From: Cyclobacteriaceae bacterium
GTDB taxonomy: Bacteria; Bacteroidota; Bacteroidia; Cytophagales; Cyclobacteriaceae
Direction: 5' to 3'
Length of the DNA: 6,928 bases
Assembly: GCA_029882725.1 (NCBI GenBank)
Contig: JAOUKG010000136.1
Coordinates: 1-6,928 of the forward strand
Positions 1 through 6,255 of this stretch are shown piece by piece. Made by a program: the position numbers and the translations under genes. Below the pieces are notes generated by a model. That model saw only the letters and a program-made list of their open reading frames with translations. It was not told the DNA's origin and made no database searches. Numbering within the stretch: the first letter of the stretch is position 1; each line of letters begins with the position of its first letter.

Positions 1-43
1 CTAATCCTGTAAACAGAAAAGATACGAACAAAATGTACTTCAT
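1..43 (-). CDS. Partial CDS: N-terminal signal peptide of a probable OmpH/Skp-family periplasmic chaperone
   Basis: An ATG at 43-41 opens a frame that runs off the window edge. Its 14 visible residues are MKYILFVSFLFTGL: one lysine followed by a hydrophobic core, which is the start of a Sec signal peptide. It begins 1 nt after the bamA stop codon (TAA at 47-45), so it is almost certainly co-transcribed and probably translationally coupled with bamA. In Bacteroidota the gene after bamA is usually an OmpH/Skp-like periplasmic chaperone that carries unfolded outer-membrane proteins, often present as two tandem copies. The exported N-terminus and the position are seen here; the OmpH identity is inferred from synteny alone, because no mature residues are visible. 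Confidence 0.55.
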   Translation of the reverse strand, partial: MKYILFVSFLFTGL

Positions 44-44
44 T

Positions 45-2756
45 TTATCTTAATTGTTGTCCTATGGTAAAGTGGAATTGTGAACCACTTATATCTGATT
101 TTCCTGGTAATGTATCAAAACCATAAGCCCAGTTAATACCTATCAAACCAAATGCAGGCATAAATACACGTACTCCTACACCGGCGGATCTATACATATC
201 AAAAGGATTAAAATCTTCATAATGATACCAGTTATTACCACCCTCTGCAAAAATAAAGCCATAAATTGTAGCAGCTTCAGCAGTAGATACAGGATATCTT
301 AATTCCAAACCAAACTTATCATACATAATACCTCCACGTATGCCATTGCCCGCCGTGTAATCTATCTGAGTTGAATAAGGAGGAACCAGGGAGTTATCCT
401 CATAACCTCTTAAACCTACAACATCATTGGCAATGATAAACTGCTGACCAGCAAGACCTGCACCACCTAAATAAAACCTTTCGAATGGACCTGGCATTTG
501 ATCGGATTTGTACCTCCCAATAATTCCAAAATGGGCTTTGGCTTCAATTACAAATTTATCGAATAGGTTAAGATAATATTTGGTATCTATCATCCATTTA
601 TGATATTCCACCCATTTATATTTAAGTACGACAGGGGCATCAGGCCCTATATTCCTCCAATAGCTATGGGGTGGAGTTAAGGCACCACTTATAGATATGG
701 TAGATCCCGATTTAGGATACATTGGGTTATCAATATTATTTCGTGCCAACGTTAAATTCAATGATATATTATTGGAAGTACCATATTCGAAACCTCTTCC
801 TAAAGCCGCATAATTGTTCATGGTGTAATTCTGGTAGGACAAGTGCGAAGTAAATGTAAAGTTTGGATCAGGCCATACCAGACGTTTTCCAAACCCAACA
901 GTAACACCTTTAATTTTAATTGAAGCATTAAAATCCCCAAAACCGGAACGTCTTACATCCCCTATTCCATCACCATCAAAATCATTACCTTGCCAGGTTC
1001 GTAAAACAGTAGTATTAAGACTTACAGTAAAAGAGTTCGGCTTTTTACCTCCCAACCAGGGTTCAGTAAATGAGAAAGAGTAATTTTGATATTGTTGTCC
1101 GTTAGCCTGCATACGTAAAGATAGACGCTGACCATCTCCCACAGGGTAAGGTTTAAATTTACCCTTCATTAGATTTTTCATTGAGAAATTATTCAACGAA
1201 ACTCCCAAGGTACCTACAAAGCCATAATAACCTCCCCAACCACCAGAAAGCTCTATTTGGTCATTTGATTTTTCAACCAACTGCCAATCTATATCCACGG
1301 TTCCGTTAGCAGGATTAGGGAAATAGTTTGGTTTAATTTGCTCAGGATCAAAATATCCTATTTGTGATAATCTTTGCTGAGTTAATATGAGGTCAGACCT
1401 ACGAAATTTTTCACCGGGTATTGTAGTCAATTCCCTTCTAATCACATGGTCGGAAGTTCTATCATTTCCAGAAAAAGTTACTTTATTGATAGTTGCCTGA
1501 TCACCTTCATAAATTCTCATTTCGATATCAATACTATCATTTTCTACAAGTACTTCCACAGGGTCAACCCTAAAAAACAAGTATCCATCATCCATATAAA
1601 GTCCACTGATGTCAAGTCCCCGAGGGTTAAAATTCACTTTCTTCTCTATCAGTTCTTTATTATAAGTATCCCCCCCTTTTATATCTAAAACAGCGTTGAG
1701 TACTTCATCGGAATAGATATAATTTCCTGTCCAGATTATATCCCTAAAATAAAATTTATTACCCTCCTCAATATTAATTACAACATTAATTCCCTTACCA
1801 TCCACATTCACGATGCTATCAGAAAGAATAACAGCATCTCTGTACCCTTTAGAATTGTAATATTCGATAAGGGCCAATTTATCCGCTTCGAAATCTTCTT
1901 TGATCAATTTTGCATTTTTGAAAACATTCAATTTCACATTATCTTCAAAAAAGAGTTTTAAATCCTCCCAAGACATTTCATGGCTCTTGGTAACGGTATT
2001 AAATACATTTTTGGGGCTCATGCGAGTAAGTGCTTGAGCCGACAATCTAAAAAGAGTGAACTTAGGTCTCTCACCCGTTTTCTTCATCTTTTTCTTCAAT
2101 TTGGCATCTGAAATATCTTTATTGCCATTGATAATCACTTTATCAATTTTTACTTTTTGTTTTTTGTCAACTACTATTCGAAGTTTTAGTCCATCAGAGT
2201 TAACACTATCACTTACCTTGATAACATCTACCTGAGTATTTAGAAACCCTTTAGCAACAAAACTACTTTTTACAGTAAGCTGTGCGTTCCTAATAACGGC
2301 ATCTGTAACTACTTTTCCACGGTACAGGTTCAGGTCTTCCCGCAGTTCCGTTTCTTTACTCTGATTAATACCTTCAAAAGTAAAACCTGTAAGTCGTGGT
2401 AATTCCGAAAGTTCAATAGCAAGATGAACCTGATTTCCTTCTATTCTGTCAACTACAATAGACACATCACCTACGAGTCCATGATTCCATAATTTTTTTA
2501 TAGCTGCACTAATTTGATCGCCAGGTATTTTTATTTTATCCCCCACCCTGAGTCCTGTCAAAGATATCAATGCATTTTTATCCAGGATATTTAAACCCCG
2601 GATATCAATTGATGCAATTTCGTATTCACGAGGATTTGCATAATTATTAAGAACCGACTGTTCACCTGTGGGAGTATTCTTCCTGTTTCTGAACTGTGCA
2701 TTAACTGTCTGAATTAAAATCAGACTAAAAAATAACAGTATGAATATATTTCTCAT
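45..2756 (-). CDS. bamA: Outer membrane protein assembly factor BamA (Omp85 family)
   Basis: BamA is the core outer-membrane insertase that folds beta-barrel proteins. The 903-aa product has a Sec signal peptide (residues 1-20, cleavage after VNA), then about five POTRA repeats (roughly 45-120, 121-203, 204-334 with an insertion, 335-420, 421-500), then a 16-strand-type Omp85 barrel from about 501 to 903. Family marks in the barrel are FTEPWL at 563-568, DNPMYPKSG at 676-684 and the loop-6 LRGY motif at 782-785, matching the (V/I)RG(F/Y) signature with conserved Arg783. The length is normal for Bacteroidota, where BamA exceeds the E. coli size. The ATG overlaps the uppS stop in an ATGA, and a secreted ORF follows 1 nt after the TAA, so it sits mid-operon. 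Oddities: an Asp-rich DxDxDGxxD stretch at 592-600 in the barrel, and a C-terminus ending GQQLR where an aromatic terminal residue is usual. A G7 run lies at codons 360-363. Confidence 0.97.
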   Translation of the reverse strand: MRNIFILLFFSLILIQTVNAQFRNRKNTPTGEQSVLNNYANPREYEIASIDIRGLNILDKNALISLTGLRVGDKIKIPGDQISAAIKKLWNHGLVGDVSIVVDRIEGNQVHLAIELSELPRLTGFTFEGINQSKETELREDLNLYRGKVVTDAVIRNAQLTVKSSFVAKGFLNTQVDVIKVSDSVNSDGLKLRIVVDKKQKVKIDKVIINGNKDISDAKLKKKMKKTGERPKFTLFRLSAQALTRMSPKNVFNTVTKSHEMSWEDLKLFFEDNVKLNVFKNAKLIKEDFEADKLALIEYYNSKGYRDAVILSDSIVNVDGKGINVVINIEEGNKFYFRDIIWTGNYIYSDEVLNAVLDIKGGDTYNKELIEKKVNFNPRGLDISGLYMDDGYLFFRVDPVEVLVENDSIDIEMRIYEGDQATINKVTFSGNDRTSDHVIRRELTTIPGEKFRRSDLILTQQRLSQIGYFDPEQIKPNYFPNPANGTVDIDWQLVEKSNDQIELSGGWGGYYGFVGTLGVSLNNFSMKNLMKGKFKPYPVGDGQRLSLRMQANGQQYQNYSFSFTEPWLGGKKPNSFTVSLNTTVLRTWQGNDFDGDGIGDVRRSGFGDFNASIKIKGVTVGFGKRLVWPDPNFTFTSHLSYQNYTMNNYAALGRGFEYGTSNNISLNLTLARNNIDNPMYPKSGSTISISGALTPPHSYWRNIGPDAPVVLKYKWVEYHKWMIDTKYYLNLFDKFVIEAKAHFGIIGRYKSDQMPGPFERFYLGGAGLAGQQFIIANDVVGLRGYEDNSLVPPYSTQIDYTAGNGIRGGIMYDKFGLELRYPVSTAEAATIYGFIFAEGGNNWYHYEDFNPFDMYRSAGVGVRVFMPAFGLIGINWAYGFDTLPGKSDISGSQFHFTIGQQLR

Positions 2757-3514
2757 TCTTCTAACTTAACCTGTTCACTAATTTTTCCGAACCTTCTTTC
2801 TCTTTTACTAAAAGATTCCAATGCTTGAATTAAATGTTTTTTTCTAAAATCCGGCCACAATACATCGGTTACATATAACTCTGTATAAGCCAACTGCCAT
2901 AAAAGAAAATTACTGATTCTCATTTCACCACTCGTTCTGATGAGGAGTTCCGGGTCAGGCAGGTCATGGGTGCTCAACTCCATTTTAAATGTCTCTTCAT
3001 TAATAGAATCTACATTCATTTCCCCCGCCTTCACTTTTTCAGCAATATTTTTTACAGCTTGTATTATCTCCCACCTTCCACTATAACTTAATGCCAAGGT
3101 TAATTTTAATTTTGTGTTACCCTTGGTTGCCTGAATTGCTTCCTGAAGCTCACCCTGACACTCCTTAGGCAAACTTTCTATATTACCAATAGCATTTAGC
3201 TCTATTCCATTTTCGATCAGTGTATCAATTTCACTCCTGATAGTAGAAACCAATAAACTCATTAAACCATCAACTTCTGCTTTGGGTCTCGCCCAATTTT
3301 CTGTAGAAAAAGCATATAAAGTCAAATAAGGAATACCCATTTCTGCACATCCCTCACTTATGTCCCTTACAGCCTTTACAGCATTTTGATGACCGAAAAT
3401 TCTTTGTGCTCCTTTTTTCTTGGCCCACCGTCCATTTCCGTCCATTATAACTGCTATATGGCTCGGTAACTTATATTTATTTTTATCAAACTGCTTTTCC
3501 AAATTTGTACTCAA
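2753..3514 (-). CDS. uppS: Isoprenyl transferase (undecaprenyl diphosphate synthase), TTG start
   Basis: A cis-prenyltransferase that condenses isopentenyl diphosphate onto farnesyl diphosphate to give undecaprenyl diphosphate, the lipid carrier for peptidoglycan and surface polysaccharide precursors. It acts in the cytoplasm at the inner-membrane face. At 253 aa it has the normal length. Visible motifs are MDGNGRW at 24-30 (catalytic Asp25, diphosphate-binding Arg30), FGH at 40-42, STENW at 70-74, SYSGRWEI at 143-150, and the C-terminal block DPELLIRTSGEMRISNFLLW at 187-206 with Arg193 and Ser195, followed by Glu213 in TELY. The start is unusual. A TAG lies immediately upstream of the TTG at 3514, and the first in-frame ATG is Met24, inside the catalytic motif. 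Initiation must therefore be non-ATG: TTG at 3514 (used here) or TTG at 3502. The stop overlaps the bamA ATG by 4 nt. A promoter-like -7 site lies just upstream. Confidence 0.96.
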   Translation of the reverse strand: MSTNLEKQFDKNKYKLPSHIAVIMDGNGRWAKKKGAQRIFGHQNAVKAVRDISEGCAEMGIPYLTLYAFSTENWARPKAEVDGLMSLLVSTIRSEIDTLIENGIELNAIGNIESLPKECQGELQEAIQATKGNTKLKLTLALSYSGRWEIIQAVKNIAEKVKAGEMNVDSINEETFKMELSTHDLPDPELLIRTSGEMRISNFLLWQLAYTELYVTDVLWPDFRKKHLIQALESFSKRERRFGKISEQVKLEE

Positions 3515-3527
3515 CTAAAATAGCCTG

Positions 3528-3535
3528 CAAAGATA
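3528..3535 (-). promoter_or_regulatory. Candidate Bacteroidota-type promoter -7 element upstream of uppS
   Basis: Read on the minus strand this is TATCTTTG, a full match to the TAnnTTTG -7 consensus of the Bacteroidota housekeeping sigma factor, followed by the commonly seen C. It lies 13 nt before the TTG at 3514, which would leave a 5' leader of only about 8 nt, close to leaderless. No TTTG or TTG -33 element is visible at about 19-23 nt upstream, which weakens the call. If real, it gives uppS-bamA a transcript independent of the DUF6089 genes. Confidence 0.4.
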
Positions 3536-3570
3536 TGAATAATACGTTTAAATACATTAGTTATTGTATT

Positions 3571-4254
3571 TTACTTGTAGGGATTGGTGGGGCACTGAAT
3601 TTTGAAGAAAGAATATGTAGCCGTTAACCCCAAAAAGTAGTACATATCATTATCATACCAACTTCCATATTGATAATCTTTGGTTCGGGGATCTCCATAA
3701 CTTACTCCATCCAAATAATCAAAAAATGTAAATCTTGCCCCAAATTCGAGAGCCAGATACCAATTAGGAGTGATTACATACTTTACACCAAATCCCAGAG
3801 GCAAAACGGGTTGCAACGGACTGTATGCCTGAGATGCCGGCGGTGGATTTAAAAGGTTAAATATTCCAAAACCTCCAAATAAATAAGGTGAACCATAAAC
3901 CAATTGTGTATTTCCTTTCATATCAATAAAATCATACTCAAAAAGTGTTGCTGCTTCAACTGCAAAAACCTTAAAGCTTCGCGCCCTAACTGAAGCAAAA
4001 GGATCAACAGGTTTGTTATCTGTTCCGGAAATATAACCCGCAGTTAAGGACGCCCTAAAACTAAGGGCATTATTAATATTATATTTATAAAATCCAGTAA
4101 AGGCAGGCCGCATGGATGTTATTTTATAGGCACGACTTAGATCTCCGGTATAATTAAACGCACCAATCCCCCCCCCCAATTCCGTTTTGGATTGAGCCAA
4201 CACAGGGAAAGTAAGTATCCCTAAAATTAGGTATATAAATACCGTTTTCTTCAA
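3571..4254 (-). CDS. porG: DUF6089-family outer-membrane beta-barrel protein, probable T9SS component PorG
   Basis: A 227-aa exported protein predicted as a small outer-membrane beta-barrel. Residues 1-20 form a Sec signal peptide (KKTVF, hydrophobic core, cleavage after VLA). The mature part opens with ELGGGIGAFNYTGDLS (25-40), the DUF6089 opening, followed by alternating amphipathic strands and LPLGFGVKYVITPNWYLALE (151-170). The end, CPTNPYK, has no barrel-type terminal Phe. Known for the family: Porphyromonas PorG is a DUF6089 outer-membrane protein tied to the PorK/PorN ring of the type IX secretion system, and is encoded beside uppS and bamA as here. The PorG role is inferred from family and synteny. 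The start is TTG at 4254, 2 nt after the preceding gene's stop; no ATG lies between the upstream in-frame stop and the signal peptide. Codons 26-29 contain an uninterrupted G10 run, a possible phase-variation switch. Its neighbour at 4257-5348 is a divergent paralogue. Confidence 0.8.
   Translation of the reverse strand: MKKTVFIYLILGILTFPVLAQSKTELGGGIGAFNYTGDLSRAYKITSMRPAFTGFYKYNINNALSFRASLTAGYISGTDNKPVDPFASVRARSFKVFAVEAATLFEYDFIDMKGNTQLVYGSPYLFGGFGIFNLLNPPPASQAYSPLQPVLPLGFGVKYVITPNWYLALEFGARFTFFDYLDGVSYGDPRTKDYQYGSWYDNDMYYFLGLTATYSFFKIQCPTNPYK
4168..4177 (-). repeat. Homopolymeric G10 tract (C10 on the plus strand) in the porG-like coding region
   Basis: Ten consecutive G on the coding strand span the last base of Leu26 and codons Gly27-Gly29, six to nine codons past the predicted signal-peptide cleavage site. 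Nine remaining bases (one lost) would give a TAA at 4139-4137. Eleven bases (one gained) would give a TAA at 4156-4154. Both slipped frames therefore close within about 13 codons, and only lengths equal to 10 modulo 3 keep the gene open. It is the longest homopolymer noticed in the window and is made of G/C in AT-rich DNA. The tract is seen directly; a switching function is inference. Confidence 0.9.
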
Positions 4255-4256
4255 AC

Positions 4257-5348
4257 TTATCTGAATTTTGCCTTTTTATAGGAACCTCCCAGGATATAGG
4301 TAACGCGTAGAGTGGTAACAAAGTATATATCTTTGTTATTACTTTTGCCCCGGTAATTATATAAAAACTCTCGTCCATATCCTCCATAACTATCGTATCC
4401 GCCATTACCTGCAATAATAGGCCCGGAGGTAGCATCTCTGGCCTCTATATTACGGGGTTCTCCGGATACTGCGGCATTCAATTCTGTAGAACGATCAGAC
4501 ATTTCTCTGGCCAAATCACTATTTAAATAAAGAAGATCTACATAATTACCGCTAACGTCGTCAATATAATCTGTAAATATGTATCTTGTGCCTGTCTCCA
4601 GATTAAAATCCATCACATCATTTATTCTATACCTTATACCTATACCAAAAGGTACTGATATTTGAAAATTACTATAAGGTTTAAGGCCATAATTTACAGC
4701 GTCCGCGGGAAGATCGCTATACTGCCCTTCGGTACCCAGGGGTTTCAAGTTTACCCATTGGCCTGCTTCTGGCAAACTACTTTGTTGGTTTACTTTTCCC
4801 TGTGGGTTGTGGTGAAAACCCGACAAACCCACAAACCCATAGGGAGTCCATGAAACTCTGGATATATAGGTGTTTTTGTTTTGGTAAAGATCGAAAACAG
4901 CTGTAACACTTAATTCTTTAATGTGGTTTCTAAAAGACAGGTTTCTCACATACCTGAACCTTGAATCTTGTTGGTAAGGATCTGCAGAAATAAAATCATC
5001 TCCCACAAGAGTACCGTACATAAAACTTCCCTGAAGAGTATAAAATGGTCCGAATCGATGTCCAAAGCTCAAACCAACGCCAGGCTTTGTGAGCTTAAAA
5101 TCTGTACTATACCTGCTGGAATTCGGTGATAAGTCGCCAAGATAATTTAAGCCATTTAAAGAAATTCCAACATAGTTATATTGCCTGCTTTTAGCGAAGG
5201 TGTTTTTCTTTCCTTTAAACCCTGTCATCCGTTTACTGTTTTTCTTAATTTGTCTTCTGCTCAACTGTGCCTCGGCACTAAATGAACCCAACATTATAAT
5301 TAAACCCGTAAAAAGAACAAAAAAATTCCCTTTCAAAAAATTCAGCAT
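4257..5348 (-). CDS. DUF6089-family outer-membrane beta-barrel protein, large paralogue of the PorG-like neighbour
   Basis: A 363-aa exported barrel protein starting at an ATG. Residues 1-27 form a signal peptide (cleavage after AEA), followed by a very basic stretch at about 31-55 with 11 Lys/Arg in 25 residues, which would face the periplasm. The barrel aligns by eye with the 227-aa neighbour: SLNGLNYLGDLS (63-74) against GIGAFNYTGDLS, and VPFGIGIRYRINDVMDFNLE (232-251) against LPLGFGVKYVITPNWYLALE, then FTDYIDDVSG against FFDYLDGVS. It is longer because of the basic segment and two extended loops at about 180-222 and 266-338, the latter with a Gly/Tyr-rich patch (GNGGYDSYGGYG, 314-325). 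It ends KAKFR. Proteins of this architecture are familiar to me from Cytophagales genomes. It probably works in or beside the T9SS outer-membrane assembly, but its specific role is unknown. It is followed 2 nt later by the porG-like gene. Confidence 0.8.
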   Translation of the reverse strand: MLNFLKGNFFVLFTGLIIMLGSFSAEAQLSRRQIKKNSKRMTGFKGKKNTFAKSRQYNYVGISLNGLNYLGDLSPNSSRYSTDFKLTKPGVGLSFGHRFGPFYTLQGSFMYGTLVGDDFISADPYQQDSRFRYVRNLSFRNHIKELSVTAVFDLYQNKNTYISRVSWTPYGFVGLSGFHHNPQGKVNQQSSLPEAGQWVNLKPLGTEGQYSDLPADAVNYGLKPYSNFQISVPFGIGIRYRINDVMDFNLETGTRYIFTDYIDDVSGNYVDLLYLNSDLAREMSDRSTELNAAVSGEPRNIEARDATSGPIIAGNGGYDSYGGYGREFLYNYRGKSNNKDIYFVTTLRVTYILGGSYKKAKFR

Positions 5349-5374
5349 ACTTCACGCAAATAGTTTATTAACTG

Positions 5375-5382
5375 CAAGTTTA
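5375..5382 (-). promoter_or_regulatory. Weak candidate -7 element upstream of the DUF6089 pair
   Basis: The minus strand reads TAAACTTG, which matches five of the six fixed positions of TAnnTTTG. It lies 26 nt before the ATG at 5348, implying a 5' leader of about 20 nt. The nearest upstream TTG is only 14 nt away, shorter than normal -33/-7 spacing. The same TAAACT hexamer recurs a few bases downstream. This is the best site in the 112-bp gap (5349-5460), where a promoter is expected because the gene behind it is functionally unrelated. Confidence 0.25.
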
Positions 5383-5460
5383 CAAAACGCAACGCTCAAT
5401 TTAAAACATTATGTCTTAATTGGGAAACATATGTATGAAAAAGTAGTGTTTTAAACCAGG

Positions 5461-6171
5461 TTAATCGGCCCTGCTTATTTTACCAATTCCTGAAATTTCA
5501 CTTCTGTTTACATGCGGATCGCCTCTATATGAAATACCTCCTAAGCCACTTACTGAGGCATCAAGCTCTTCTTCAACATATACTTCTGCTCCTCCAACAC
5601 CACTTATATTTAACTTACACCTCTCCACAATAAGATCATACGCACTTAACCCGCCAGCCCCACTTAAATTTACTTCCATAAAACGGGCCTCCCCGGCAAG
5701 CTTAACGGCTCCGGCTCCACTAATATTTATCAGAAGATCGTCAACTTCAAGATCCATATCTATGGCACCAGCACCGCCCATATCTATACCAAAATCATCG
5801 GAAATCAATGTTTCAGTAGTTTTTATAGCACAAGCACCTTCAATTTCTATTTTTGAAAGCTCATTATAAACTACTGTAATAGCTATTCCGTCCGGGCTAT
5901 GTATAGACTCCTCATTTCCAATGACCAGCCAACTTCCCCTTACTTCTGCATAAATATACTCTATCAAATTTTCATCTGCATGAACGATTACTTGTGGTTC
6001 ATTTCCCGCTTCGAGGGTAATTTCATAACCGCCTTCTATTTTTAATTTACTAAAATCTTCAGTTTTAACAATTTGGGTTTCAAAATTCCCATTACCCCTA
6101 TGTTTTACGTCAGAATATTCGCAAGAAGAAAGTATGAACAAAGACGAAAACAGTGTAACAAATATTTTCAT
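5461..6171 (-). CDS. Head-GIN domain (DUF2807) lipoprotein
   Basis: A 236-aa exported lipoprotein. The N-terminus is a type II signal peptide with lipobox LSSC ending at Cys17, so the mature protein should be lipid-anchored, followed by the acidic residues EYSD. Residues about 36-100 carry the typical DUF2807 opening (FSKLKIEGGYEITLEAGNEP at 40-59, then an ENLIEYI segment). Residues 110-232 consist of repeats with core S-G-x-G-x-hydrophobic about every 18-20 residues, consistent with a right-handed beta-helix. The closing SGLGGISYRGDP (208-219) is characteristic of the family. Such proteins are abundant in Bacteroidota. The Pfam name suggests an adhesin, but I know of no firm molecular function. 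The ATG is clear and lies 84 bp after the aminotransferase stop. It is probably its own transcription unit or read through from the aminotransferase; no link with the downstream envelope genes is evident. Confidence 0.88.
   Translation of the reverse strand: MKIFVTLFSSLFILSSCEYSDVKHRGNGNFETQIVKTEDFSKLKIEGGYEITLEAGNEPQVIVHADENLIEYIYAEVRGSWLVIGNEESIHSPDGIAITVVYNELSKIEIEGACAIKTTETLISDDFGIDMGGAGAIDMDLEVDDLLINISGAGAVKLAGEARFMEVNLSGAGGLSAYDLIVERCKLNISGVGGAEVYVEEELDASVSGLGGISYRGDPHVNRSEISGIGKISRAD
5476..5778 (-). repeat. In-gene array of about 19-residue glycine-rich beta-helix repeats
   Basis: Residues 132-232 of the DUF2807 lipoprotein contain GGAGAI (132), SGAGAV (151), SGAGGL (170), SGVGGA (190), SGLGGI (208) and SGIGKI (227), with a degenerate EGACAI at 111. 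The centre-to-centre spacing is 18-20 residues (about 57 bp). The repeats are similar in protein but clearly diverged in DNA, so this is an old structural repeat and not a recently expanding tandem array. Confidence 0.8.
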
Positions 6172-6255
6172 AGTGTATAGCGCTTAATTGTTTGTTCCTA
6201 TAACAACGTGTTTCATACCAAAAGGATACAAACTAACCAATCTCACGCCTTATTG

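Noticed and set aside
1446..1688. Plus-strand 80-aa open frame inside bamA
   Set aside because: It is antisense to the POTRA region of a clearly coding gene, with no start signal or family resemblance. The same applies to the plus-strand frames at 3670-3852, 4662-4853 and 5200-5454.
3550..3571. Inverted repeat AAATACA/TGTATTT with an 8-nt loop after the porG-like gene
   Set aside because: The stem is seven A/T-rich pairs with a single C-G/G-C contribution and no following T run on the transcribed strand. It is too weak to call a terminator and is expected by chance in AT-rich DNA.
4154..4435. 93-aa minus-strand frame across the G10 tract
   Set aside because: It overlaps the ends of both DUF6089 genes in a third register, has no recognisable domain, and its low-coordinate end is simply the stop reached by the one-base-gained frame. 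It may be translated only as a slippage product.
5383..5460. Terminator or small RNA in the gap after the DUF2807 gene
   Set aside because: No GC-rich stem with a T run was found on either strand, only short palindromes such as CATATG.
5476..5778. CRISPR-like or tandem DNA repeat suggested by recurring glycine-rich codons
   Set aside because: The units are diverged at DNA level and keep the reading frame of the GIN domain, so they are protein structural repeats.
6172..6255. Promoter search in the 84-bp gap before the DUF2807 gene
   Set aside because: Only partial matches to TAnnTTTG are present (for example TTAGTTTG and TCCTTTTG), and none has a well-spaced TTG upstream. No site is called.
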